A stretch of 64,000 nucleotides of DNA, taken from NCBI RefSeq assembly GCF_020184175.1, contig NC_065532.1:49000287-49064286 (forward strand), written 5' to 3'. Shown piece by piece: positions 1 to 13,683 of this stretch (the stretch's first letter is position 1; each line of letters starts with the position of its first letter). The notes under the pieces are model-generated. The model was not told the DNA's origin. It did no database searches and saw only the letters and a program-made list of their open reading frames with translations. The translations under genes were made by a program, and so were the position numbers. Origin of the DNA: Aphis gossypii (lineage: Eukaryota; Arthropoda; Insecta; Hemiptera; Aphididae).

Positions 1-1430
1 TATATAAATCTCTCTTAATCACATGAAATAAGTGTTCCCAATGCATTCTTTTGACTCGGCTTTTTCATTTTTTCGTTCCAGTGTTATAGCTATCATTGTG
101 ATTTTTTTTTCCGGTATCTCATATATGATAATATATGAGACTCTGTTTGATAACTAAATATCATAAATAAATAAATAATAATAATATACAATTTAAAAAA
201 TTTATTGAGATTTTCATTTGTGTGACTGCCAATATTATAAACCTGATTTTACCCACCTCCACTATGACCCACAAGTTTATCCGCTGACCATAAAATATTA
301 AGTACCATTAATCATTGAACTTATATATTATACATTATTTTAATATAGTATTACTATACGGGTCATAACATACATTTGCCAAAATAAACATGTACGGTGT
401 GTATTATTGGCATAACTGCTATACCTAAGTACGTTATTTATACTAACGATTTATAAATACGAATACGTATTCATATTTAAAATAGATATTACGGAAATTA
501 ATATTTTTCAATAAAAGCTACTACGATGAGGTAAAATGATTTACTTCCATTGAAATGAATTATTCAAAACGTTTCAATGTCGTATATTCATCGTTTATGA
601 TAATATTTGAGGTATTCCTGTTTATTTGAATTCACGTTAAAAAAAAGAAAAAACAATTTATAACAACAGAAAAATGTGACCGATATTATGTTGTTGACAA
701 GACTAATGAAAGCTTATTTTTTATGAAAAAAGTAATTTTATTTTACTAAATATGCACCGCATTACAAACAAAATATATTCATTATTACTGCGATCACATT
801 TTTTAAATTGAATTGACCTCAATGAATATTGTATCAGCGATATTAATTTAAACGATAATAACTTATTATAAACTTGAAATATTTGCTTTCAAGAGATGTT
901 CCCAGATAAAATAAGCATTATCGACCCATTTAAATTCCACTAGTTATATAGTATATAGGTCATATTTTTGGAATATGTCTTAAATTTAGTTGATTTCTCA
1001 ACGAATAATGTATATTCTACTTGAATAATTCTAGTATGTAAGTCGAAAAATCAAAATATCGGTGAATTGTCTATTTCACCCAAGATCAGATAAAAACACA
1101 TTTAATACTTAAAAATACGATTATCGTTTTCCATAAAATAAAAAAAATACGCGTACGCCGTACAGCACTATAAGAATATCAAAAATGCAAAGGTAAGCAC
1201 AATTTTTTTTTAAAGTCTTTGAAGTTCAAATTGTTTACACACCGACTGTACATCAGAGCGACTTTCCGATTTAGTTTTTTAAATTATTCATAATAATTTT
1301 CAATATGGATTTTTCACGGTTATTAACTCTTCTACTTCCTTTTAACGTACAATAATATCGCGATTGAAGACGACAATCGATAACAACGATTATTATAACA
1401 GTAATATCGTTGGCAGATAACGTCAATACC
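1..1430. other. AT-rich non-coding sequence
   Basis: No open frame with coding character, no recognisable repeat end and no RNA gene was seen on either strand. It contains short homopolymer runs and a small ATAAATAAATAAT tract near position 170. Confidence 0.6.
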
Positions 1431-1795
1431 TAATAATATTATACATATACGCGGGGAGGCTCACTATACTCGCGCTTTTCAACAATCTCAAAAACGATCA
1501 CGCCACCTTTTTTCTCCTGCCCAGCGCTCGTTAAAGTCCGCACAGTTCGGGTGCGAGATTATCGATTGAATTTACGGCGTATGTGTGCGGTGCGTTATTA
1601 AAATATCGTATATATACCTATACACCTACGCGTGTTTTTCTCCGTCTCCCGCGTCGTATGTAAACGCGACGATGGACGCATATTGCGCAAACGCATAAGC
1701 GGTATAATTACCGCGATCTGTACAGTTTGCCTGCAATATAATAATTACAAATAATATTGTCGTGTGACGTGATATCATATTATTATTATTATGTG

Positions 1796-1854
1796 GCGGC
1801 GGTCAGGACGCAAATTCGGTTCGATCGAGCGCGCCCTCCGCTCCTGACCGCCGC
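1796..1854. repeat. GC-rich perfect hairpin
   Basis: GCGGCGGTCAGGA at 1796-1808 is the exact reverse complement of TCCTGACCGCCGC at 1842-1854, giving a perfect 13-bp stem with a 33-nt loop. It sits inside the CpG-rich island just upstream of the (AC)n tract. Confidence 0.75.
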
Positions 1855-1881
1855 GAGACGGAAGACGAGCGAGAAAAAATG

Positions 1882-1885
<4 letters not shown>

Positions 1886-1923
<38 letters not shown>

Positions 1924-1947
1924 TACGTATATATATATATATATATA
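1886..1947. repeat. (AC)n and (TA)n microsatellites
   Basis: An uninterrupted AC dinucleotide run at 1886-1921 is followed by a TA run at about 1928-1947. Together they create the false H/T- and I/Y-rich frames on both strands. Confidence 0.95.
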
Positions 1948-2450
1948 AAGGGATGACACGAAGGTGGCGGGGAGGTGCGTATATTGATTAAAAGCCGGGA
2001 AAAGCGCGCGCGATAAACAAACACGCACGCACACAAACGCGGTCCGTGTGTGTGTGTACGTGTGAATATATGGCCCGGCGCGAGTGTCGGCAGTGGTGGA
2101 TGTGAGTGGGTACGCCTGCAACTATATTGTGTACGACTACCTCTACCTATAATGCACGTGTAGGAGGTGTGGAGATGCGTTGGATGCTGTGTGAGGCGGC
2201 GACGGTGTGACGGGCGGGCACGACGGGATTGGTCCAAATTCAATTAACCCAATCTAGTGCGAGCGAGTGTTGTGTCTTTTTGTGTAAGCATGACAAAATA
2301 TATATATATATACCTATACATATATAATACTTGTTTACCGAATGATTATTTTATGACGAACCGTTCGTTTTTTACCGACAGCAAAAAAAAAACATTGTTA
2401 ACGTTTACGAAAATATTTCTTTTACATAACGCAACAACCAATAATAATAC

Positions 2451-2480
2451 GAAGAAGAAGAAGAAGAAGAAAAAAAAAAG
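2451..2480. repeat. (GAA)n microsatellite with A-rich tail
   Basis: Seven GAA units at 2451-2470 run into a ten-base A tract. Confidence 0.9.
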
Positions 2481-4110
2481 ATAATGTTCCAAAAAATTAC
2501 ATTTTGCGTATCGTTATAAATGTTCAAGTGTATTCGTGTATATTTCGTACAATAACATACGTAGGTACATTTTTTATTTCATATTCTGAAACGGCGCGGA
2601 GTGTCGCTATAAGTATTTCGATTGAAAAAATAGTTATTCAAAATTTAAATGAATAAAATAATATTGTCTGAAATTTAGTGTGGTTATTTTTGTGTACCAC
2701 TGCCCTTCGTTCATCTGTTCATTAAATACTTTTAATTCAAAAACTACTTTTGCTAAATTTGATTTTTACATATCAGAATACTAATAATAATTAGCTACTT
2801 AGCAATATGAAATTAAAAATACGTGTTTTGAAGAAAACAGTTAAACACTTCCAATTATAAGGATGAAAAACAATAAAATTATAATTAATACATTGAAAAA
2901 ATAGATATTTAATCAATATTCATTATTGATTGCAACATTTAAAACAAACAGTTTCAAAATATAAATGAAATATATTATGAGTTTATGACATAAAATTAAA
3001 ATATAACGGGCATAAACTTTAACAATAACTTTAATATGTAAGATATACAAAAAGAAAACAAAGAACTTCTTACATTATATAAAATTGAATTTACTTATCA
3101 CAAAGCTATGTTTTGGATAATTATTAGAAAACATGCTTACTCCTATAAGTCTATAGCCCTAATACTATTTCACGGAGGTTTGAAAATATTCAATATAAGT
3201 GTGTCAAGCCATCATTTCTTCACACTGTAGGTACTAAAATAATTTTATTAATAGTAGTAGTATTAACGATTTGTATAATAATAAGTTAGTCTTAACGTAT
3301 TGTATTAGATAGGAGAAAATATTATACTTGAAATTTTAGATATAATACTAATAAGAAAAATAAGAGATATAAGTTATATGTGCAAGTAAATAGTATGATA
3401 ATTGACAATTATTGTTGATATTAAAAGGTATTTAAAAGAGGAACTATGTTAAAATACATTTATATATAACTATATAAGTATATAACGTATGACATATTTA
3501 ATATTTATAATATGATATGTTACATTAGTACCTAAATCTATTTTATAATATTTTACTATTGGAGTAAATAAAGTACATTCTAAATATTATTGTATTATAT
3601 TGAAGCTAATTATTCTTAGTAAATCGTATTAAATCGAAGAAGACAGGTCACTTAATTATTCAAACTTTTTAAATTGTTGATAAGATTGAAAGCATTTATT
3701 GTAATTTACCACGTATTGTGTTTGTCAAAAATGTATTATCTGAATTAAGTTCCTTAGTTTCTATTACTATCCATTTTTTTATTTATATTTAATTTATTAA
3801 AGGAATATGAGTTTGAATAGACCGATAATAATTGATTAGAAACCGTTTCAATTCATCCCTGTATTTTACCGAATTATTGATTCAATTACAATTCAATTAA
3901 TTACTCATATTAGTAGAATACAACCGTAGTGCATTTATTTAATATTCAGTGGTTGATTGCTATTTTGAAGTCCTTTTAATTTTTTTATAATTCTTAAAAT
4001 ATTTTCTCGTGGCAATTATTTGAATTTAAGTGTTTATTGGACAAAGGTTCTGACAATCAACTGAAATATTTATGAACACTCAATTTCGAATTTAAGCTAT
4101 ATGAATATTC
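2481..4110. other. AT-rich non-coding sequence
   Basis: Long AT-rich stretch with stops in all frames. No repeat ends, exon signals or RNA genes were recognised. Confidence 0.6.
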
Positions 4111-4116
4111 AACTGG

Positions 4117-4150
4117 TATAAAAGGGGCGATCGACTTATTATTCAAGCAT
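4117..4150 (+). promoter_or_regulatory. Possible TATA-box core promoter
   Basis: TATAAAAGGGG at 4117-4127 is a textbook TATA box with GC-rich flank (GGGGCGATCGAC), which stands out from the AT-rich surroundings. A TCAAGC initiator-like site lies about 27 bases downstream at 4144. The first ATG after it opens only a 9-codon frame, so no gene product can be named. A chance match is possible. Confidence 0.3.
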
Positions 4151-4895
4151 GCTACCAAAAAAAAAGATATATACATAATACGCCTATGCACCTTTGGGAC
4201 GATAATAGTATGAATTATAAAGGAAAATGAATTTTTAATCTACGATCAATAAAATAAATGGGTCTTCATCTTTGGAAAAATAATAAGTCTTAAACAGTCG
4301 TAATGTATCTTATAAATGCACAACAATAAAACGCTAATGCACTTAGGTCTTTGAATAATTTTTTTTTTTTTTTAAGAGTGAAGAACACGTGAAAAAGTTT
4401 GGTTTCAGACACATTTAAAATTATTATTGTCATTTCGATCACCTTTTGGAATATTATAGTTTTCCGAACTTAAGACCCGTATGCTAACATATTTCGTCAA
4501 AGAATATAGTTTGATTCAATAACATACTCTGTATGATGATTTTATTTTGAACTACCCATTATAGGTATTTGTAAAGTTCTAACACAACATTATACTATTT
4601 TTACGAGTAGTAAACGTATCCCGATCGGCGATATATGCAATATGCATTATACATACATCATATACGCATAATACACATTCTAGTCAGTAGGTGCATCTTT
4701 TTGTTTAATTTTATTAGAAAATGTATTTTTACTCCCTACATGAATAAATTGTTTTCATTATTTTTTACTTAATCGTTAATATAATTTTTTTTATATATAA
4801 CACGTTAATTTAAATTTTTTGATCTTTTTATGCATTTTTAAGAGTTTTTTTAGCATAAAGTCACTAGTCTTAATAATAAAGTTAGTGCATATTAT
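4151..4895. other. AT-rich non-coding sequence
   Basis: Nothing recognisable beyond homopolymer T and A runs such as that at about 4360-4373. Confidence 0.55.
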
Positions 4896-5350
4896 TATTA
4901 GGTAGTACTATCTGTTTCGCTCATCACCGAGTTATATAAAAGATGGTCTCTCGTCCACCGATTCCACGTATACGGTAATAAGTAATAACAATAATAATAT
5001 ATAACCACTCGCTTCGGGCAATAAACACGTCGTGATTGGGTCCACACTAAAGGGGACGAGTCGTGAGTAGAACTGCAGCCGTAGACGATTTTCCGGTTAG
5101 GATGCTCCGGAAGCGTTTTTTCTCTTTTTATTATTTTCATCTGAAACACGCGTACAGCACCGTGTATATAAAAAATAACAAACGGTGAACGCAACATAAT
5201 GTGCATGTGAGGTATTTTTTTTTTCTATCTGTTTCGTCACCACCAAACGAAAGGTTTCCCAAGCTCCAGAGCGTGAAACACTTTTTACTTTTATTTTTTT
5301 TGAGCGCGCGCGCTTACAATCGATCGCGTCCGTTTTCTGTGCAGCGCAGC
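4896..5350. promoter_or_regulatory. Short CpG-rich island
   Basis: GC content and CpG density rise (TCGTCCACCG, GGGACGAGTCGTGAG, GAGCGCGCGCGC), then fall back sharply. A 102-residue minus-strand frame spans it but lacks any domain or clear splice context. Regulatory or 5' UTR sequence is the more likely content. Confidence 0.3.
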
Positions 5351-6620
5351 CAGAAACACAAGTGAATATAATATTACATTATATATCTATATTTTTTTTC
5401 GATTTGACAGTCGAGGCTTTGTACTGTGTTTTTGAACATCCGAAATACAACAATTCGACGAATATTATTTTCCCCAAAACTAAAATGTATTTATTTTGAT
5501 GTATACTTCCATAGGTTTTCATCATCAACATTACTTAATTTTCATTTAAAATCATTAGTATTTATTATACTTTGAATACATTGTATTTATATTGATTCAA
5601 CATACGAAAAATACCTACATAATATGTCAACAGTTCCTATACATGTAACGACTAACGAATTAGCGATTTTCAATAATAATCACATTGACCAGCGACCATG
5701 TCCAACAAAGATAATAATTATATTTACCATAAAATCTATAATATTATAATTATACATTATACGCCACGCTTATATATTGAAACAAAAAATTAATTAAACC
5801 TATGGCAAATTTGTTTCTTAAATAGAAGTTTTTACTACCGTAAATTTTGAAATATAAAAAAAAAAAAACACAAATACCATGAAAAGTATTGAAAAACAAA
5901 ATGTTTCAGGTGCTTATATTTTTAAAACCTTTTATGTGTTTACAGAAAAATTCATTTTTCAACAGGTTAGAACGTTGGAAATATGCCCTCTGGAATTAAG
6001 CCAACAACTACAGTGTTTTTAAGTAGATACAAAAATTAATTTTTCAAGTTTGTGTTACGATTCGTGTTAAATGTTAAAAACTTTTTTGAATACCGACAAA
6101 AATTAAAATTAAAAATTCCCACTTATCCACTACTTGTACAAGACTTCCTGTTATAAGTTTGAATTTGCTGAACTATTAAAAAAAAAAGTACTTATTTTAT
6201 TTCAATATTAGTAGAGCTATACTATAACTAAAACAAGATACTATTATTCAAAATCAATTACCATTTCTGAGCCATTTTTCTCATTTCAATTATCCTATAA
6301 ATCTAATTCGTTTAATTATTTCAATATGGTAGAGTAGGAAGTAATATTCGTTTTTAATTATGGTGTTAATCATACCATTGACCCGTGAACGAACTAGCAA
6401 GTAAAAATATGTTATCTCAATTATCATCGTGACAAACTAGCTCAAACGCTCCAAATCCAATAATGATAAAACTAATAACTAATAAATAAAATATTTTATT
6501 ATCACGTAATATTACAAGCTCATCGCGGAATCAATTGCACGGCAATATCGTCTAGTCTACAGAACGGACGTTAAAAAGAAAAACGATATTTAAAAATTGA
6601 GAGCTGTAAAACAAAACTGA
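5351..6620. other. AT-rich non-coding sequence
   Basis: No coding or repeat signal was recognised. Poly-A runs occur near 5858 and 6178. Confidence 0.55.
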
Positions 6621-7040
6621 GAAGATAACTATAAGCTGCGGACAGTGAGTTTTGAGTTGCATGACATTAAAGTATTATAATGAAATCGTAACAAAAAATC
6701 GTATCCCTTGACGTCAAGCGGAATATATGCAATTATTATAATAATATTATATTTTGACATCGCGAGTTCTGGAACTCTTGCGGTGCGCGTGGGATCTTGT
6801 ATCAGGTGTCTGCAGCGCGGTTCGAAGGAGCCATTTTTAGATTTTCCGGGAAAGCAAATCGCGGTTTACAAGGGCGTCGTTTAACCATTGTACACGTCAT
6901 TCCTATACATAATATAGCACTACAGTGAACCGAGACCGAGCGTGCGAACTATGGTACTCGCCGTCTCACAGAGATCCGGATCCGGTGTGACGGTGGCTTT
7001 GAATAAATTAGTGATTTTACGCTTGAAGTAACCTTTTATA
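6621..7040 (+). promoter_or_regulatory. CpG-rich island with a short ORF
   Basis: A GC-richer block (GCGGTGCGCGTGGGATC, TCTGCAGCGCGGTTCG) resembles promoter or 5' UTR sequence. It contains an ATG at 6951 opening a 26-codon frame that closes at 7029-7031 and is rich in S, G, V and L. That could be an upstream ORF, the start of a first coding exon, or chance. No splice donor was convincing enough to extend it. Confidence 0.3.
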
Positions 7041-7090
7041 CAGGGTGATTCGCCGAACAGTTTCACTCTCGTTTTTTCTCCTAATAATTA
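7041..7090 (+). repeat. Transposon terminal motif (CAGGGTGATTC type)
   Basis: TA followed by CAGGGTGATTCGCCGAACAG matches the style of TA-flanked terminal inverted repeats common in insect MITEs. No matching inverted end was found downstream in the window, so this is a fragment or solo end. It lies directly against the CpG-rich island. Confidence 0.35.
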
Positions 7091-7990
7091 ATTAATTCGA
7101 ATTCTGATTCGTGGAATTTTTAAACATATTTTCAAATTCTTAAGATTCATTATGCCTACTTTTTGTTTTTTAAATGAAAACCACACTTTTTTTATTGTAA
7201 GTAACTTTTTTGAAAGTATTGATGTACCTATCTATAGTTCAAATTTCGAACGAGTTCTTATAAAAATTTTTATTAAATTAAAAAAATGTTCAAACCACCG
7301 TATTATCTTTCAAAACCGTTATCGTGAACTATTACCCTTTGAAAACAAAGTTAAAAATTACTCACTTCAATTTTGATTTCGTACATCAACATTTTTAGAT
7401 AATTTTCCGTATATAAAAGGATAGTTGTCATTTGAAAATCAGAGGTTTGTATATCTTCAGGATGCTCCTTGAATACTGTGCAGCTATAGTATGTATAACA
7501 AAATCCTGAAAATTTAAAAATATAATCATTAACTATTATTATATTATTTAAAAATTTGAAAAATCAGATTTTGAATAAATGCAAGAAGGGTGGTGACTGG
7601 TGAGCATGTTTGGCAAATCACTTTGTATCCAATTCGAAGTAAAACGCAATAGCATTTATTATTATAGTGTGTATGTGTGTGCATATGTATATGGTTAACA
7701 AATATACAGAGTCTACAGGGAAAAAAAGTATAGCGTTGCCGGTGGTTAGATCCATGGGAAAGTGTGGAGGACAGCTGCTGCGGCCAAGCTAAAATTATTA
7801 TATAGGTGAGACAATATAGTGGAAGAACTGTGGGGCGACGGAGAACCTGCCGCGTGTGAGTCGACGGTGAAAAACGTATTTTATTATTATACCACTTTTT
7901 ATTTTGTTTTATTTCACCCACGACCTTTTATATTCTATATAATAATAATATATTCGACTAGCTTCTTAAAAAAATAAAAAACTTATAGGG
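7091..7990. other. AT-rich non-coding sequence
   Basis: Several 60-125 residue frames occur on either strand but they overlap one another and show no motif. A 74-codon plus-strand frame at 7152-7376 is rich in F, N and K, as expected from AT-rich DNA read by chance. Confidence 0.5.
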
Positions 7991-8760
7991 AGGAGAAGCG
8001 GTCTTTGCATTTTAAATTTTAAATCTCTGAGAACCGTCGTGGAGTCCTTTGCCACCGACGTCGGAGATCGCAAGACCCGACTAAACTCACCCCTCTAACC
8101 CGACCGCGACCCACTACGATGGTCTCAAATAACAACGACTACGCTTTTCCCGCACACGAAACGTATTTATTTGTTTTTTCACTCTCCTCGCGCGACACAT
8201 TTTATTATTGTTATTATTATCATTATCGTCTCTTCGTTTACCATCCCGTAATTTATTTCGTTTTTTTTTTCAGTCGCAAAGGTTCTATGTATAATTATTG
8301 TTATGCACCATTTAGTATTATATAATATATAATACCACTGTGGCACGCAACAGACGAAAACTATATAATATATTATTATACGTAACGATAAACGCGTATA
8401 ATGCGAACGTTTTCAGAGAAATCGAATTTAATTGAACTTAGCACATATAATATTATATTTATATTTGTATGCTAACTACTAAGTATATATAAATTATACA
8501 TAATATGTGTGTTTGTGTTTGCAGTGTGAGTGCGTGTTTATGGGTGGTGTATATGTTTACGCACGCGCACACGGGTGTTACGGACAGTATATAAACGACC
8601 AATTTCGATAATGGAAAAACGTAAATTTAATTTACAAGCGTTTTACTTACTTTTATTTATTAGACCGTTTCCATGCGCTTTAATCAATTTAGATTTTATT
8701 CCACCTTTTGTGTTTTGCTCCAGTCCACGAATAATAGAAAGAAAAAAAACCAATTCCAAA
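7991..8760. promoter_or_regulatory. Moderately CpG-rich block
   Basis: The segment near 8030-8130 has the composition of exonic or promoter DNA (GAACCGTCGTGGAGTCC, ACCGACGTCGGAGATCGC). It includes a short palindromic ACCGACGTCGG. No splice-consistent coding exon was found. Downstream DNA is AT-rich with GT-rich runs near 8505-8560. Confidence 0.25.
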
Positions 8761-11545
8761 CAATAATAATATAAGAACGTCTTTTCGAGATACGCCACCC
8801 GCGCATTGTATATTATTAAATCAATACAATTATTAATAATATGTTAAAAATTACAATAACAGCGCAGTGCGTGAAAAACTAATGCAAATATGTAATTTTT
8901 AAAAAGAAAGAAAAAAACAGTTATAAGTCCGAACAAAAACCGTTGTGTATACGGTGCCTACCCGCGGCCAAAGAAAAACAATATATAACTTTAAACCTAC
9001 CTACTCGGAATATTATTATCATAACGATAATAAAAGGCGTACAAAAATATAAAACCACCAGAATACAAAGAGCTTATGCAAACCAACACTACGCGTACAG
9101 GTCATTGTATGAAAATATTTCCTTTTCCTGTGGTATAAATTTGCAAGGAAACTATATACGTATAGTACATACCATCACCAGCTTGGCTAATCCTTGTTCT
9201 TCACGCATCACCTAGTATTATAATATTCTTCAGTAGTAAATCCAACCCCCTCCTTCCACCAAACTTTCGTGAATATGTCTGTTCGTGTTATTTTATACAC
9301 CACTTTTAGCGCATTATTCATAGTCGTACATTGAAAGGGCGTAATAATGCTCAACGGTGTTTTTCTTTTTATTGTATTTTTTAATCAAGGTACTAATTTT
9401 CAGTATTATTTTCCTTAAATTTATGTACTAAAGGATTGTTGGAACTATATTTGAATAGCATCATAACTCAATAACGGTTTATTTGGTATAATTGTACCTA
9501 CAAACGTGAAAACGTGGTTACTACGCCTGATTAAAAGATTTTTTATCATTATAATAAATCTATGTTACAATCATTTACACAATATATATGTAAATTCGTA
9601 AAATTTACTTTGAGATTTAATAGTGAACAAAAAGTGACTTTTATTGTTTGAACTTGAAGGTTATATTTTATTATTGATTCTCCGCTTTAACTTAAATGGT
9701 CATTAGTGCGATTAAATTAAAACAGATTATTGAAACATACACTCAAAATGCAGTACGCTATCGAGATAAATGTGTGAGTAACAATATTATAATTAAAATA
9801 TGATAAGACGTAATCATTGACCAAACATTTGTAGGTATAAATATTATCCACAAATATTTAATTGTTTCACTATAATTTTGAAGTATAACGAAAATGTATT
9901 AAATTGTTTACACTAATATCAAAATAGGTACATATTGTTATTGTTAAAAATATGATTTAATGTATAAGTAAAATATTATTATTATTGATTAATAATTATA
10001 AAACTTTAGCATTGTAATAACTTCAAAACTAATTTCTCAAAATCCATTAAAGTAATTTTACAAAAAAAAAACAAAATTTCTTGTTTCATAAGTTTATATT
10101 TCTTTAATTTTTCATAGAATAATATTCTGGTAAAATAATTTTAGTTATTTTTAAAATTATAATGAATACTTGCCGTATCAACCTAAATTTCTTTGTAAAA
10201 GACATTCCCATTGTGGAATTTAGCCACCGTTCTAAAGAAACTAACGTTGTGGTAGTGAAGGTAATATTACAATATGCAGACATGTTTTAATATTGGAATA
10301 ATGGAAATTTTTGTTTCACTTGTAACTTATTATATCATTATAATTTATAAGAATACATTTACCGTCAAACCAAGTCATTATATATGTGATCTCTAATCCC
10401 TAAAATTGTATACTATGTACCTATAATATTACAGTTAGTAATATTACTTATTTATGTTTTTTTCATATAGTAATATCTCAATATCATAAATAATGTATAA
10501 TATAATGTTTAGTTACAAAAGACGAGATATACAATATTTGGTTAATGAATTTACTGCGATGTATTGCAGAAGCCATAATAAACATGTATAGGATCTAAAC
10601 TATATAATTATGTTTTTTTCTGATTTCACTTTGAAGTCTTTTTGTGAAATAAATAGACTTTGGTTCGTTATACTTTTATGTATATATATTATATATATAT
10701 ATATCATATGTTATCGTCTTGTTAGTTCAACAAATTGCATATACAAAGTCATTTGGTATTCATATTATACAATAATAATAAACATTCTCGCACACATAAT
10801 GCCATATTATTATATATTACAATAAATTACTCGTATATGCTCTACTATATATTCTTCTGATATAACGTTACATTGTAGTTTCATGTCGGACGTCATGATT
10901 ATATGCGTAATCGCGTACACATCGATTGTACGACTAACCGAATCATATCATCATCGTAATCCCGTGTATGCATCATGTTGTGCTATATGTGCCTATAATA
11001 ATATTATATTATACTCGTATTATATTATATTGTTAACCTTTAAGAAAGGGCGTGGTCTCTGATTACGGATTAGTATAGGTACTTATGAATTTTATGGCAT
11101 AAAAAAATATTCCCCTGCAGCGTTTCCCCATACAACTTTTTGTACGGCAAATCATTTATTTAAAATATTGAAGTCTTGAAAACATACATAAATTATACAA
11201 TATAAGTATATGAAGCATGACAAGCATTTCAAATAACTACTCGAAAAAGTTCGCGCTCAAAAAGTATACTGTCAATCTATCTATTCGTATGTGGTGCATA
11301 TACTTTCAAAACGCAGAAATTGAAATATTTATAAAAAAAAAACTATCCACGAGAAAACCAAGTCACATAATATGAACAACTGTAAACGTATATGCACACG
11401 CGATATAAATCTAGAAAAAAAACCAGATTTTTAGCATTATAAACGATGTAGTGGCCATTGGAAATAAATTAAATAATGAAGTGATGAATATAATAGTTAT
11501 ATAAATATAACATTTGTGGGTTTTTTAAAGTTTTATTATTATTAC
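8761..11545. other. AT-rich non-coding sequence
   Basis: Nearly 3 kb in which I see no exon, RNA gene or recognisable transposon end. Frames of 90 (8943-9215) and 71 (10610-10825) codons are dominated by I, Y and N and read through (TA)n-like sequence. Confidence 0.5.
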
Positions 11546-11555
11546 TTTTAATAAC

Positions 11556-11595
11556 AGCTAAAATTTCCCACAATCAAACAGTTTTAGAACCACTG
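11556..11595 (-). mobile_element. hAT-like terminal fragment
   Basis: Read on the minus strand, the sequence starts CAGTGGTTCTAAAACTGTTT and continues GATTGTGGG. CAGTGGTTCT..AAACTGT is a widespread terminal inverted repeat of hAT-superfamily transposons. No partner end was found nearby, so this is a relic. Confidence 0.5.
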
Positions 11596-13555
11596 AAATA
11601 AATTGCATTTAGAGCTACCTTACGAGGTAGATTTTCGCCCCAAACATACGCTGACAAGGGTTAAGGACAACAGCGTGGTACTCGAGTAATTATTTTAATA
11701 TTAAATGATGTTAAATGTAATTAAAATGAACCTTGGACTAGCCTCTCATTTAGTTTTCTATCCCTATAATATAAAATGTATTTATTACGCACTTATTATT
11801 TAAGTACTTATAGTAATGTAATACCATAATTACTTAAATCTTACGGACATTTATGCATATTAATTGAATTATTACCAAGGATGAAAATAACATACGTACC
11901 AAATATTAATTGTAGATAAAACTAATGTGTACGTATACTATGGGATATTAATATAGATAAGTGCAGTATATCTATTATAGGTATCTAGCAAACTTTAAAA
12001 GAAATTTTTACTTTGATGTTATATTAGTGTTAAATTATTCGCTAAAAAAAAAAAAAAAAAAATGAAAAAATGAAAAAATAACTTTACACAACAAATTACG
12101 GACAAACAAAGCTGAGTGTATAATGTATGATGTTTACTTTATATGCATGCATTATATAGTATACAGCCGTAACTCGTTAGTAAATATATTTAATTATCTA
12201 TATTTAAACGACGGTTATAATATAATATTATCTTTATAGAAAATAAAAATATACATCAAAAACTAATATTTTTTCAAAAAACAATAATTTGTTAAAAATT
12301 AGTATTATATTATATTGTTGAGAATTAAGATAATTTCAGTATATAGCACCTTTTAAAGCATTAAAATGGTCAGAATATTAATTTACAAGAATAAAATTGA
12401 GGACGGAGGACATTTAATTTACTAAGCATTTATTCATAGGATGAAAATGTTTAGTTAAGATGCTTTATTTGTCATTATCTTACGCCCTTCACCAGTTAAA
12501 ATAATATATTCATACAATGATCACACAATAGTCTAGATTAGGTTTAAGGTTTTAAAAGATTTCTTTAGGATAAAGTTTTTATTTGATTATTTATTTATTT
12601 TTTTTATATATATATAAATATTTTTATATTTTTAACTGCTAGGACGCGATAGCTTGTAGTGCGGGGTTTTTCATTTAAATAAGAACAATTCTATAAAGGT
12701 ACTATAATCTACAATATCTTATTTAAATACTGAATAAATATTAATCAAAATAACTCAAATTCCTTTATAAAACATAAATCAGTCAAAATCAAATACATAT
12801 TTTATCTTTGTTACTCTAAGTACCTTAACAAGTCCTTAAAAAACTATTTTTTTTTTTAAATTCAAAAAACATGCATAAATAATAAAATATATTCAAGTTT
12901 CACGCAAAAATATAATATTTTGAAAGTCAAATAAGTTTTAAAACAAAATCGTTGTTTCTCCGAATGCTGGTATCTGTTATACAATCAGAATAATATAATG
13001 TACGTATAAAATGTTTATAACGTATTATTATCACTCATCTAACTTGTTCATAAAAATCTCAAGATCGTAAAAAAGTGCAAAATGCAAATACTTAATAAAG
13101 TAAGTAATCGACTAAGAAAATATCTATACTACTTTTTTCATCATTCCAAGTAAGTAAATAGAACAAGATTCTTTATTCCGATGTGTAATGTTTTTTTATT
13201 CATCAATAAACTGTGCTATAACTATTTAATCATAATATGTTTTTAAATGTATTATGAATTCCAAACTAACTGTAAACAGATAAAATCAAAATTTACATGG
13301 CTATATTTTGAATTAAATAGTATTTCATTTAAACGTTATACCTAATAATATAAACGGAATATAGTCTCAATAATATGATGCTTGCAAAATCCTATTATCG
13401 TGTTAAACTTTGATTTAATTTAGATAACAATGAAAATTTACGATGTATAATATAATATCAACTATAAATTTTCATTATAAAATCATCTAGAAAACGTACA
13501 TAATAATAGTACCTATCACATATTTTAATGTCGTATTTTTGTATTATTCATTTTT
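11596..13555. other. AT-rich non-coding sequence
   Basis: Nothing recognisable apart from a poly-A run (about 12043-12061) and T-rich tracts near 12590. No exon or transposon structure was seen. Confidence 0.5.
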
Positions 13556-13683
13556 ACGCCGCAGTGGTTGTCAGTCCGTTTCGAGAGCACATTAGTATTA
13601 AATGTGACCGGATTACATGACTATGTTTGTGTACATATGAATGTGAGTGTATGTGTGTTTGTGTATATACTGTTGTATAGGTA

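Larger units (their letters stand above)
1431..2260. promoter_or_regulatory. CpG-rich island, possible promoter or 5' exon region
   Basis: The sequence changes from AT-rich to GC-richer with many CpG dinucleotides (GCGCGC, CGCG, GGCGGCGG), as expected of unmethylated promoter or first-exon DNA in an aphid. It holds a strong GC hairpin (1796-1854), an (AC)n and a (TA)n microsatellite. The 146-residue minus-strand frame here reads through the microsatellites and is rich in R, H and T, so I do not regard it as a gene. A GTAAGC donor-like site occurs at 2284. No coding exon can be assigned; a promoter role is inference from composition only. Confidence 0.4.

Noticed and set aside
1803..2243. 146-codon minus-strand frame and overlapping 63- and 66-codon frames
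   Set aside because: They read through (AC)n and (TA)n microsatellites in a CpG-rich block, giving low-complexity H/T/V/C/Y-rich protein with no domain.
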